10,416 bases of DNA, from positions 1 through 10,416 of the forward strand of contig CAMORF010000045.1 in assembly GCA_946623485.1 (NCBI GenBank), read 5' to 3'. The translations under genes and the position numbers were made by a program. The notes under the pieces are model-generated. The model saw nothing but the letters and a program-made list of their open reading frames with translations, did not search any database and had not been told where the DNA came from. The DNA is from an uncultured Clostridia bacterium (GTDB lineage: Bacteria; Bacillota; Clostridia; Lachnospirales; Lachnospiraceae). This document shows, in pieces, positions 1 through 6,816 of the stretch; position 1 is the stretch's first letter, and each line of letters opens with the position of its first letter.

Positions 1-80
1 TGATTGTTCCGGATTGTGATTGTTCCGGATTGTGATTGTTCCGGATGGTGATTGTTCTGAATGATGATTGTTCCGGATGA
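1..80. repeat. 16-bp tandem repeat array (5 copies, probably continues upstream)
   Basis: Five consecutive 16-bp units based on TGATTGTTCCGGATTG start at 1, 17, 33, 49 and 65. Units 1 and 2 are identical, unit 3 differs by one base, and units 4 and 5 have a few changes. The array begins at the first base of the window, so it probably extends upstream. The period is not a multiple of three and the units contain TGA, so it is not coding in any continuous frame. It ends about 38 bp before the chosen hydA start. There are no unique spacers, so it is not a CRISPR array. Function unknown; it may be a simple slippage-prone minisatellite or may contain repeated protein-binding sites. Confidence 0.9.
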
Positions 81-117
81 TTGTATAGAGGTGAATAAAC
101 CCAGGAAAGGCGGCAGT

Positions 118-1497
118 ATGATTCTGATTCAAAATGGAACGTTAGTTTCTCCCGGAGGAAGCCGGAAAGCGGATCTGCTGATCGATGGAGAGAAGATCGC
201 GAAGATTGCAGAGCGGATAGTCCCTCCGGAAGGATGCCAGGTTGTGGAAGCGGCTGGAAAGCTCATATTTCCCGGATTTATAGACGCGCATACGCATTTT
301 GACCTGCATGTTGCAGGGACGGTCACGGTGGATGATTTTGCTTCCGGGACAAAGGCGGAGATTGCGGGCGGAACAACAACCATCGTGGATTTCGGAACCG
401 CTTATCCGGGGGAGACCCTCAACGAAGGTCTGGACAACTGGTTTGAAAAGGCGAAGGCAGGGTGCTCCTGTGATTACGGATTCCACCAGACGATCACGGA
501 ATGGAATGATGCCATCAGCGCCCAGATCCCCGATATGATCGAACGCGGGGCAAGCACATTTAAGATCTACATGACATATGATACGCAGATCGATGACTGC
601 ACCATCCTGAAGGTGCTTCAGAGATTGAAGGAATGCGGGACAACGACGGGCTGTCATTGTGAGAACAGCGGGCTCATAGACGCGCTGCGGGAGGAGTATG
701 CCGCTGATCCCGTCAAGAAAAAATTAGTAAGCTCTCATTACCTGACAAGGCCGGCAGCGGCGGAGGCAGAGGCGATCGGCAGGTATTGCCATCTGGCTGA
801 AGTGGCGGATGAGCCGGTCATTGACGTGCACCTGACCTGCGAGGAAGGACTTGAGGAGATCCGCGCGGCCAGGCGGCGCGGCCAGAAGGTCTATGTTGAG
901 ACCTGTCCGCAGTATTTGGTGATGGATGATTCCCTCTACGAGAAGGATTCCTTTGAAGAGGCATCCGAATATGTGTGTGCGCCGCCGCTGAGGAAAAAAA
1001 CAGATCAGGAGGCACTCTGGAAGGCAATTCGGGATGGCGAGATTCAGACGGTTTCCACGGATCATTGTTCCTTCACAACGGAGCAGAAGAAGCTCGGGAA
1101 GGACGATTTCCGGAAGATCCCGGGAGGAATGCCGGGAGCCGAGACAAGAGGCGTGGTCATGTATTCTGAGGGTGTCGCGAAAGGGCGTATCTCCAAGGAG
1201 AAGATGTGTGAGGTGCTGAGCGAGAATCCTGCCAGACTTTATGGGATGTATCCAAGGAAGGGCACCTTGTCTGTGGGCTCGGACGCGGATCTCGTGATCC
1301 TCGATCCGGCGAAGAAGAGGGTGGTGCGTGCGCAGACACAGGTGTCATTATGCGACTACGCGCCGCTGGAAGGCATGGAGCTTGCGTGCGCGATCGACGC
1401 GGTGTACCTCAGGGGGACGCTTGCTGCGGAAAATGGCCAGGTTGTGCGTGAAAATCTGGGGCAGTATATCAAGCGTGGACTGCCGGAGTATATCTGA
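118..1497 (+). CDS. hydA: Dihydropyrimidinase / D-hydantoinase family amidohydrolase
   Basis: A 459-residue cyclic-amidohydrolase (urease-like TIM-barrel superfamily) that hydrolytically opens cyclic amides such as dihydropyrimidines or hydantoins in the cytoplasm. All binuclear metal ligands of the family are visible: H58 and H60 in FPGFIDAHTH, carboxylated-lysine candidate K149 in STFKIYM, H180 in GCHCEN, H238 in DVHLT and D315 in STDHCSF. Spacing and length match bacterial hydantoinases (about 460 residues, with ligands near 58, 60, 150, 183, 239 and 315). The start at 118 is chosen because AGGAAAGG lies just upstream and the protein then begins MILIQNGTLV, the family N-terminus. The in-frame ATGs at 61 and 64 sit inside the tandem repeat and lack a ribosome site. 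It is followed 95 bp later by yqeB and the Mo-hydroxylase genes, a context resembling E. coli ygeZ/hyuA in purine-degradation clusters. The true substrate cannot be read from sequence; a hydantoin, dihydropyrimidine or purine-derived ureide are all possible. Confidence 0.93.
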   Translation: MILIQNGTLVSPGGSRKADLLIDGEKIAKIAERIVPPEGCQVVEAAGKLIFPGFIDAHTHFDLHVAGTVTVDDFASGTKAEIAGGTTTIVDFGTAYPGETLNEGLDNWFEKAKAGCSCDYGFHQTITEWNDAISAQIPDMIERGASTFKIYMTYDTQIDDCTILKVLQRLKECGTTTGCHCENSGLIDALREEYAADPVKKKLVSSHYLTRPAAAEAEAIGRYCHLAEVADEPVIDVHLTCEEGLEEIRAARRRGQKVYVETCPQYLVMDDSLYEKDSFEEASEYVCAPPLRKKTDQEALWKAIRDGEIQTVSTDHCSFTTEQKKLGKDDFRKIPGGMPGAETRGVVMYSEGVAKGRISKEKMCEVLSENPARLYGMYPRKGTLSVGSDADLVILDPAKKRVVRAQTQVSLCDYAPLEGMELACAIDAVYLRGTLAAENGQVVRENLGQYIKRGLPEYI

Positions 1498-1592
1498 ATA
1501 GTCAGGATCTGAGAAAATGTGACGCGGCAGGAGCGGCGGCATGGATAAGGCGGATTTGATAAGATAGAGAGATGTGAAACAGGAGGTTGGAT

Positions 1593-2501
1593 ATGGTAAC
1601 GGATCAGCTGGTGATCGTACGCGGGGGCGGGGACATCGCTACCGGCACAATATGGGCGCTCAGGCGGGCAGGATTCCCGGTCCTGATTCTTGAGAGCAGC
1701 CGTCCGAGCGCGATCCGCAGGACTGTGGCGCTGTCGGAGGCGGTCTATGAAGGGAGCGCCAGCGTTGAGGACCTGACAGTGACCCTTGCTGAAAACCTGG
1801 ACCAGGCGCAGTATCTCCTGTTCCAGGATCAGATTGCCATTCTGGTGGATCCGGAAGGGAAAGCGATCCATGACATCATTGACACGGAAGAAAAGTACAG
1901 TGAATGGGATACCGGTCTGACGACGCTGGAGGGGGGCGGCAGGCATCTGTTCCTGACAGCGGTCGTGGACGCAATCCTTGCGAAGCGGAATCTGGGGACG
2001 AGGAAGGGGATGGCGCCGTTCGTCATCGCGTTGGGACCGGGATTCACGGCGGGGGAAGATTGTGATGTTGTGATCGAAACCATGCGGGGACACCGGCTTG
2101 GAAGGCCCGTGACATCGGGAAGTGCGCTTCCGAACACAGGGATTCCGGGCATGATTGCCGGACATGCAGCTGACCGGGTGGTTCACAGCCCGGTAAAGGG
2201 TGTGCTCCGGATCAGGAAAGATATCGGGGAGATCGTGATGGAGGGCGAGACGATCTGCGTGATCGAGACACCGGATGAGCCTTCCGGCGTCAAGGTAACC
2301 GCTCCCTTTTCCGGCCTGCTCAGGGGGATGCTTCGGGATGGCTATCCGGTAACAGAAGGATTCAAGATTGCGGATGTTGATCCGAGGCAGTCCGAGCGGG
2401 AAAACTGCTTTACGATCTCAGACAAGGCACGGGCAATCGGCGGAGCTGTGGTGCAGGAGCTTGTCGGCTTTGCCGCGCGCAGGGCGGTGGATGAAACCTG
2501 A
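1593..2501 (+). CDS. yqeB: YqeB/EF2563-family selenium-dependent molybdenum hydroxylase accessory protein
   Basis: A 302-residue protein matching the YqeB family, known as a marker of selenium-dependent molybdenum hydroxylases, in which a labile non-selenocysteine selenium is placed at the molybdenum centre. Its exact biochemical step is not settled; maturation of the Se/Mo cofactor is the usual proposal. The N-terminus holds a Rossmann-like glycine motif, VIVRGGGDIATG (residues 7-18). A central block, VIALGPGFTAGEDCDVVIET, is characteristic. The C-terminal third (about 205-260, HSPVKGVLRI through VTAPFSGLLRGML) resembles a lipoyl/biotinyl-type beta-barrel in pattern, but I see no biotinyl-lysine motif. 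The ATG at 1593 is chosen because AGGAGG at 1581-1586 is 6 nt upstream; a TTG six bases earlier would abut that site. It lies between hydA and xdhA and is separated from xdhA by only 21 bp, so co-transcription is likely. Confidence 0.88.
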   Translation: MVTDQLVIVRGGGDIATGTIWALRRAGFPVLILESSRPSAIRRTVALSEAVYEGSASVEDLTVTLAENLDQAQYLLFQDQIAILVDPEGKAIHDIIDTEEKYSEWDTGLTTLEGGGRHLFLTAVVDAILAKRNLGTRKGMAPFVIALGPGFTAGEDCDVVIETMRGHRLGRPVTSGSALPNTGIPGMIAGHAADRVVHSPVKGVLRIRKDIGEIVMEGETICVIETPDEPSGVKVTAPFSGLLRGMLRDGYPVTEGFKIADVDPRQSERENCFTISDKARAIGGAVVQELVGFAARRAVDET

Positions 2502-2522
2502 ATCAGGAAAGGAATACTGCTT

Positions 2523-5165
2523 ATGGAAACAGTAGGAAAAAGCTTTACAAGGGTGGATGCCCGGGGGAAGGTCACAGGTGAGGCAAAGTATACCAATGAC
2601 CTCATGCCGAAGGATGCGCTATGGGCAAAGGTCGTACGCTCAACGATTGCGAACGGGGTCGTGAAATCGATTGACATCAGCGAGGCACTGCAGGTTCCCG
2701 GTGTTGTCAGGATCGTTACGTGTTTTGACGTCCCGGACATACAGTTCCCGACGGCCGGGCATCCGTGGTCCGTGGAGGCGGCCCATCAGGATGTCCCGGA
2801 CCGCAAGCTGCTTAACACAAGGGTGCGGCAGTGGGGAGATGAGATCGCGGCCATCGTGGCAAAGGACAATGTCGCCGCAGAGCGGGCTGCGCGCCTGATC
2901 CGGGTGGAATATGAAGAATATGAGCCGATTGTCACCATTGAGGAGGCATTGGCGGAAGGTGCGACGCCGCTTCATCCGGATATCCGCAAGGATAATATAT
3001 TTGTCCATACTTCTTTTAAGACATCGCCGGATTTCGATTATGACAAAGCGAAGGAGAGGGCGATCGAGGAATACGGGGAGGAGAACCTGATTGAGGTATC
3101 AGACACGTACCGTACACCCCGGATTGCGCATTGCCATATCGAGGTATGTACCAGCTGGGCGTATGTTGATACCAACGGAAAGGTGACGGTGGTCGCATCC
3201 ACCCAGATCCCGCATATCATGCGCCGCGTGATTGCCCAGGCGCTGGGCTGGCCGGTGGGCAAGGTCCGCGTGATCAAGCCTTATATCGGAGGCGGCTTCG
3301 GGAATAAGCAGGATGTGCTCGATGAACCCCTGAACGCGTACCTGTCCATCGTTTGCGGTGGAAGGTGTGTGTGCCTGGAACTGAGCCGGGAGGAGTGCGT
3401 CTCCCAGACAAGGACGCGGCATGCATGCAAGGGTGTCCTGCGGGGGCTTGCGACGAAAGACGGGAAGCTTCTGGCCAGGGAAGGCGACATCTATACCAAC
3501 AAGGGGGCCTATGCGTCTCACGGCCATGCGATCACAGCAGGGATGACCACGAATTTCAAGGATATCATGCACGATGCATATGGATGCAGGTCAGACGGAT
3601 ATTCTGTATATACTTCCTCAGCCGTAGCCGGCGCGATGCGGGCTTACGGCGTGCCGCAGGCAGCATTTCTCGCGGACTGCCTGACAGACGATCTGTGTGC
3701 AAAGGGAGGGTTTGACCCGCTGCAGTTCCGTATGGACAATTGCGTCCCGCCCGGATTTGTGGCAAGCAATGGAATTACTTATTATTCCTACAGCCTGAAA
3801 GAATGCATGAAGCGCGGCGCTGAGTTTATCCACTGGGAGGAAAAACGCAGGGAGTATGCGCACCAGGAAGGACCTGTCCGCCGGGGGGTCGGGATGTCGA
3901 TCTTCATGTATAAGGTAGGGGTATATCCGATTTCCCTTGAGACTTCAAGCGCCCGCATGATCCTGAATCAGGATGGATCGATCCAGGTCGAACTGAGCGC
4001 GACGGAGATCGGGCAGGGCGCCGATACGGTGTTTTCCCAGATGGCGTCCGAGACAACCGGAATCACGATGGACAAGGTATACATCATCTCAACACAGGAT
4101 ACGGACGTGGCGCCCTTTGACACTGGTGCGTATGCCTCCCGGCAGAGCTTTGTGACAGGCAAGGCAGTCAAGAAATGTGCCCTGGAGCTGCGTGCGCGGA
4201 TCCTGGATTATGCATCCTACATGCTGGGCCGGCCGGCGGAAGAGCTGATGATCTGGCAGAATCAGATCTGTGAGAAGATCCATACCGGCACTGCCGCAGC
4301 ATCAGATAGGGCGTGCACCGTGACAGCCTCATCACCAACCGGGGCAGGCACGGTGACAGATGCAGCCCCGACCGGGACCGGCGCGGCCGATGGCTTTGAT
4401 ACGGGGAATGCGGCTGTGCGGAACGCGAAAAAGCTTGCCCTTGGCGGTGAATATATCGATAACACACGAAATGACGGATCGAAGGGAGAATCTGCGAAGT
4501 ACAGTGCGTGGCTGGATGGAAAGGTGAAGGAATATGATATCCATGACCTTCCGAACGGCGAGGCTGCGATCCTGCGGGATACCGGCGTCGAGAAGGACGT
4601 GAAGCCGGGCAAAGCTCTTTTGAGCATGGAAGACCTTGCAATGAACGCATTTTATTCTCTGGATCGTTCGGAGCATATCACTGCAGAGGTGACAAACCAC
4701 TGCAAGGAGAATACATTCGCGTCCGGATGCTGCTTTGTTGACCTGGAGGTTGACATGCCGCTGGGCAAGGTGAAAATCAATAACATCATCAATGTACATG
4801 ATTCCGGGACGCTCCTCAATCCGAAGCTTGCTGAGGCACAGGTGCACGGCGGCATGGCAATGGGAATCGGATATGCGCTGACGGAGGAGCTTTTGTACAA
4901 TGAAAAGGGCCGTCCGCTCAATGCGAACCTGCTTGACTTTAAGATTCCGACTGCGATGGATGTGCCGGAGCTTCATGTGGAGTTCCTGGAAATGGACGAT
5001 CCCATGGGACCTTATGGAAACAAGGCGCTGGGTGAGCCTCCTGCCATCCCTGTCGCCCCTGCAATCCGCAATGCGATCCTGAATGCGACAGGAGTCTCCA
5101 TGAAAGAGATCCCGATGACACAGCAGAAACTGGTGGCGGCATTCAAGGAAGCCGGGCTGATCTGA
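2523..5165 (+). CDS. xdhA: Xanthine dehydrogenase-type Mo-hydroxylase, molybdopterin-binding subunit
   Basis: The 880-residue catalytic subunit of a heterotrimeric cytoplasmic molybdenum hydroxylase, which binds molybdopterin cofactor and hydroxylates a purine or similar heterocycle. Visible motifs are STQ with Q228 (bovine XDH Q767), GGGFGNKQ at 256-263 with F259 (bovine F798), MRAYGVPQ at 372-379 with R373 (bovine R912), IGQGADT with Q498, and GEPP with the catalytic-base glutamate E838 (bovine E1261). It ends EAGLI, the usual family terminus. It is about 115 residues longer than E. coli XdhA. The surplus lies at roughly 584-690, between MIWQNQIC and SMEDLAMNAF, and begins with a Thr/Ala/Gly/Pro-rich low-complexity stretch (588-624). 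The bovine substrate-binding E802 is Q263 here, and no arginine aligns with bovine R880, so the substrate may not be xanthine. AGGAAAGGA precedes the start. The neighbouring yqeB suggests a selenium-dependent enzyme, which is inference from context. Confidence 0.93.
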   Translation: METVGKSFTRVDARGKVTGEAKYTNDLMPKDALWAKVVRSTIANGVVKSIDISEALQVPGVVRIVTCFDVPDIQFPTAGHPWSVEAAHQDVPDRKLLNTRVRQWGDEIAAIVAKDNVAAERAARLIRVEYEEYEPIVTIEEALAEGATPLHPDIRKDNIFVHTSFKTSPDFDYDKAKERAIEEYGEENLIEVSDTYRTPRIAHCHIEVCTSWAYVDTNGKVTVVASTQIPHIMRRVIAQALGWPVGKVRVIKPYIGGGFGNKQDVLDEPLNAYLSIVCGGRCVCLELSREECVSQTRTRHACKGVLRGLATKDGKLLAREGDIYTNKGAYASHGHAITAGMTTNFKDIMHDAYGCRSDGYSVYTSSAVAGAMRAYGVPQAAFLADCLTDDLCAKGGFDPLQFRMDNCVPPGFVASNGITYYSYSLKECMKRGAEFIHWEEKRREYAHQEGPVRRGVGMSIFMYKVGVYPISLETSSARMILNQDGSIQVELSATEIGQGADTVFSQMASETTGITMDKVYIISTQDTDVAPFDTGAYASRQSFVTGKAVKKCALELRARILDYASYMLGRPAEELMIWQNQICEKIHTGTAAASDRACTVTASSPTGAGTVTDAAPTGTGAADGFDTGNAAVRNAKKLALGGEYIDNTRNDGSKGESAKYSAWLDGKVKEYDIHDLPNGEAAILRDTGVEKDVKPGKALLSMEDLAMNAFYSLDRSEHITAEVTNHCKENTFASGCCFVDLEVDMPLGKVKINNIINVHDSGTLLNPKLAEAQVHGGMAMGIGYALTEELLYNEKGRPLNANLLDFKIPTAMDVPELHVEFLEMDDPMGPYGNKALGEPPAIPVAPAIRNAILNATGVSMKEIPMTQQKLVAAFKEAGLI
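4315..4380 (+). repeat. Imperfect 33-bp tandem duplication inside xdhA (two units)
   Basis: Units 4315-4347 and 4348-4380 align without gaps over 33 bp, both beginning GCAC(C/G)GTGACAG. They encode related 11-residue peptides, CTVTASSPTGA and GTVTDAAPTGT in register. Sequence just upstream (about 4288-4310) is weakly similar and may be a more decayed copy. The duplication forms the low-complexity start of the XdhA insertion. The reading frame is preserved because the period is 33. Confidence 0.7.
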
Positions 5166-5316
5166 GAGAAAGCAAGGTTTATCCAAGAGGAATCAAGGTT
5201 TATCCGAGGGGAAGCAAGGCTGGTCAGCGGGGGAAGCCGGGCTGATCTGAGAGAAAGCCGGGCTGATCCAAGAGGAATCAAGGCTGATCAGCGGGGAAGC
5301 CGGGCTCGTTTGAGGA
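5148..5316 (+). repeat. Eight degenerate 21-bp tandem repeats bridging the xdhA stop codon and the xdhB ribosome site
   Basis: Units begin at 5148, 5169, 5190, 5211, 5233, 5254, 5275 and 5296, each 21 bp, with one extra G at 5232. A typical unit starts GAAGCCGGGCTGATC or GAATCAAGGTTTATC and ends in a purine-rich box such as AAGAG, GAGGG or GCGGG. Unit 1 is the last codons and stop of xdhA, which identifies the gene end as the likely founder. Unit 5 repeats unit 1 exactly, including its TGA. The last unit supplies GAGGAG at 5312-5317, the Shine-Dalgarno sequence for xdhB. The array fills essentially all of the 161-bp gap between the two genes. There are no unique spacers. Confidence 0.9.
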
Positions 5317-5326
5317 GAGAAGAAGT

Positions 5327-6259
5327 ATGTTTGATATAGAACACTATTTTGAGGCGAAGTCAGTCGAGGATGCCGTCCGCCTGCTCACAGAGCACGAGGA
5401 TGCCGAGATCATCAGCGGCGGGACGGATGTGCTGGTGAAGCTCAGGGACGGAAAAGGCGCAGGCGGCAGCCTTGTGAGCATCCATGAGATTAAGGAGCTT
5501 CATGGGGTGAAGATCCTGTCAGACGGGACGCTGGAGATCGGCCCTGCAACCTGCTTTACGGATCTGACCAATGATCCGTTGATCATCAGGTATGTCCCTT
5601 ACCTGGGAGAGGCGGTGGATACGGTTGGCGGCCCTCAGATCCGCAATCAGGGAACGATCGGGGGAAATGTATGCAACGGGGCGACTTCCGCGGATTCGGC
5701 GGCGACGCTCCAGACATTGAATGCGGTTGTGGTGCTGCAGGGCGCGGAGGGTGTGCGAAGGGTTCCTGTCACCGAATTCTATACCGGCCCCGGAAGGACG
5801 GTGCGCCGGCATGACGAGGTTTGCCGGGCGATTGAGATCAGGCCGGAGGATTATGCCGGCTTTACGGGCTGCTACATGAAATATGGAAAGCGTGCCGCGA
5901 TGGAGATCGCGACCCTGGGCTGCTGTGTCCGGGTCAGGCTTACCCCGGACGGAGAGACAATTGAGGAGGCGAGGATCGGATACGGCGTAGCTGCCCCGAC
6001 CCCGATCAGATGCCGGGAGACGGAACAGGCGCTTGCGGGAAAACGCGTGGCGGATGATCAGATCTATGAATTGATCGGCTCCGGCGTATTGAATGAAGTG
6101 AATCCAAGGTCCTCCTGGAGAGCATCAAAGGATTTCCGCCTTCAGCTCATATCTGAGCTGGCCAGGCGCGCGTTGAAGGAAGCGATCCGGCGCTGGCAAA
6201 ACCATGAAGCGCCGGATGCGGCGCTTCCAGGCAGGAAAGGCGGTGATCAGGGATGCTGA
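5327..6259 (+). CDS. xdhB: Xanthine dehydrogenase-type Mo-hydroxylase, FAD-binding subunit
   Basis: A 310-residue medium subunit of the XDH family that carries FAD and moves electrons from the iron-sulfur clusters to NAD(P)+ or another acceptor. The two FAD-binding motifs are clear: IISGGTDVLV at 28-37, and the glycine/asparagine-rich block 101-120 containing QIRNQGTIGGNV, followed by SADSA. Length is slightly above E. coli XdhB (about 290); the extra residues are at the C-terminus (about 285-310), which is charged and unconserved-looking. The ATG at 5327 has GAGGAG 9 nt upstream, within the last 21-bp repeat unit. The gene overlaps xdhC by 7 bp (6253-6259), indicating translational coupling and stoichiometric production of the two redox subunits. 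Confidence 0.94.
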   Translation: MFDIEHYFEAKSVEDAVRLLTEHEDAEIISGGTDVLVKLRDGKGAGGSLVSIHEIKELHGVKILSDGTLEIGPATCFTDLTNDPLIIRYVPYLGEAVDTVGGPQIRNQGTIGGNVCNGATSADSAATLQTLNAVVVLQGAEGVRRVPVTEFYTGPGRTVRRHDEVCRAIEIRPEDYAGFTGCYMKYGKRAAMEIATLGCCVRVRLTPDGETIEEARIGYGVAAPTPIRCRETEQALAGKRVADDQIYELIGSGVLNEVNPRSSWRASKDFRLQLISELARRALKEAIRRWQNHEAPDAALPGRKGGDQGC

Positions 6260-6723
6260 AGATTGTACATATGTGGGTCAATGGAAATGAAGTTGAGCTG
6301 GCGGTTGACCCGCGGGAGAGTCTTTTGGAGACTCTGCGGGAGAGGCTGAACCTGACAAGCGTGAAAAAGGGCTGCGGCGTGGGCGAATGCGGTGCGTGTA
6401 CGGTCCTGATCGACGGGGTTGCGGTGGATGTGTGCCTGTACCTGACCATGTGGGCAGAGGGGAAGCATATCCTGACCACCGAAGGGCTGAAGCGGCCGAA
6501 CGGAGAGCTGAATCCGATCCAGCAGGCATTTATCGATGAGGCGGCGGTTCAATGCGGATTCTGCACGCCAGGCCTGATCATGACAGCGGTGGAATTGGCC
6601 GGAACCGGGAAGCGATACACCAGGGAGGAGCTGAGGAAGCTGATTGCAGGACATCTGTGCCGCTGTACCGGTTATGAAAATATCCTGAATGCGATGGAGC
6701 GTGTTTGCGGGCAGGAAGCTTGA
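6253..6723 (+). CDS. xdhC: Xanthine dehydrogenase-type Mo-hydroxylase, [2Fe-2S] subunit
   Basis: A 156-residue small subunit with two [2Fe-2S] clusters linking the Mo centre of XdhA to the FAD of XdhB. The N-terminal plant-ferredoxin-type cluster ligands are C41, C46, C49 (GCGVGECGACT) and C61. The C-terminal four-helix domain carries C101 and C104 (QCGFCTPG) plus C136 and C138 (HLCRCTGYENI). All eight cysteines are present and the length is typical (150-160). The start codon lies inside the end of xdhB, with AGGAAAGG at 6233-6240 as a somewhat distant ribosome site. There is no obvious terminator after the stop; a promoter-like sequence begins at the stop codon itself, so the downstream transporter may also receive read-through from this operon. 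Confidence 0.95.
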   Translation: MLKIVHMWVNGNEVELAVDPRESLLETLRERLNLTSVKKGCGVGECGACTVLIDGVAVDVCLYLTMWAEGKHILTTEGLKRPNGELNPIQQAFIDEAAVQCGFCTPGLIMTAVELAGTGKRYTREELRKLIAGHLCRCTGYENILNAMERVCGQEA

Positions 6724-6748
6724 CATTCTCTGTTTGCCATGATACCAT
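6720..6748 (+). promoter_or_regulatory. Candidate sigma-A promoter for the ABC transporter genes
   Basis: A perfect -35 hexamer TTGACA (6720-6725) overlaps the xdhC stop codon. After a 17-bp spacer comes TACCAT (6743-6748), matching four of six -10 consensus positions. A transcript would begin near 6755, about 60 bp before the binding-protein start. Supported by sequence match only. Confidence 0.5.
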
Positions 6749-6757
6749 CTTAATACT

Positions 6758-6777
6758 TTATCACATTAAAGTGATAA
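6758..6777. promoter_or_regulatory. Palindrome, candidate operator or 5' mRNA hairpin
   Basis: Seven-base perfect inverted arms TTATCAC and GTGATAA flank a six-base AT spacer. The site sits immediately downstream of the candidate promoter at 6720-6748, where a bound repressor would block transcription. There is no T-tract, so it is not a terminator. I do not recognise it as a known regulator's box. Confidence 0.45.
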
Positions 6778-6816
6778 TCTGGAGAAGGATAGATGTGTAT
6801 TCAATGGAGGACAGGA

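Noticed and set aside
61..117. Longer hydA start at ATG 61 or 64
   Set aside because: Those codons lie in the 16-bp repeat, lack a ribosome site, and add 19 residues not typical of hydantoinases. The ATG at 118 has AGGAAAGG upstream and gives the normal N-terminus.
1356..2186. 276-codon open frame on the minus strand
   Set aside because: Antisense to the well-supported hydA and yqeB. The translated product is Arg/Pro/His-rich and looks like an antisense shadow, with no recognisable family or ribosome site.
5163..5165. xdhA TGA as a selenocysteine codon in a selenium-linked operon
   Set aside because: The chain ends at the normal family terminus EAGLI, selenium in these enzymes is a labile non-Sec cofactor, and no hairpin resembling a SECIS follows; the downstream sequence is only the tandem repeat.
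4332..5186. 284-codon open frame on the minus strand
   Set aside because: Fully antisense to xdhA, whose conserved motifs are intact there. The composition (Arg/His/Ile-rich) is that of a shadow frame.
5012..5281. Minus-strand frame with repeated peptide (SARLxxL, SxxINLxx)
   Set aside because: The periodicity is only the 21-bp DNA repeat read backwards; it overlaps the conserved xdhA 3' end and has no ribosome site.
5148..5316. CRISPR array
   Set aside because: Units are directly adjacent at 21 bp with graded divergence and no unique spacers; no cas genes are present. The same reasoning excludes 1-80.
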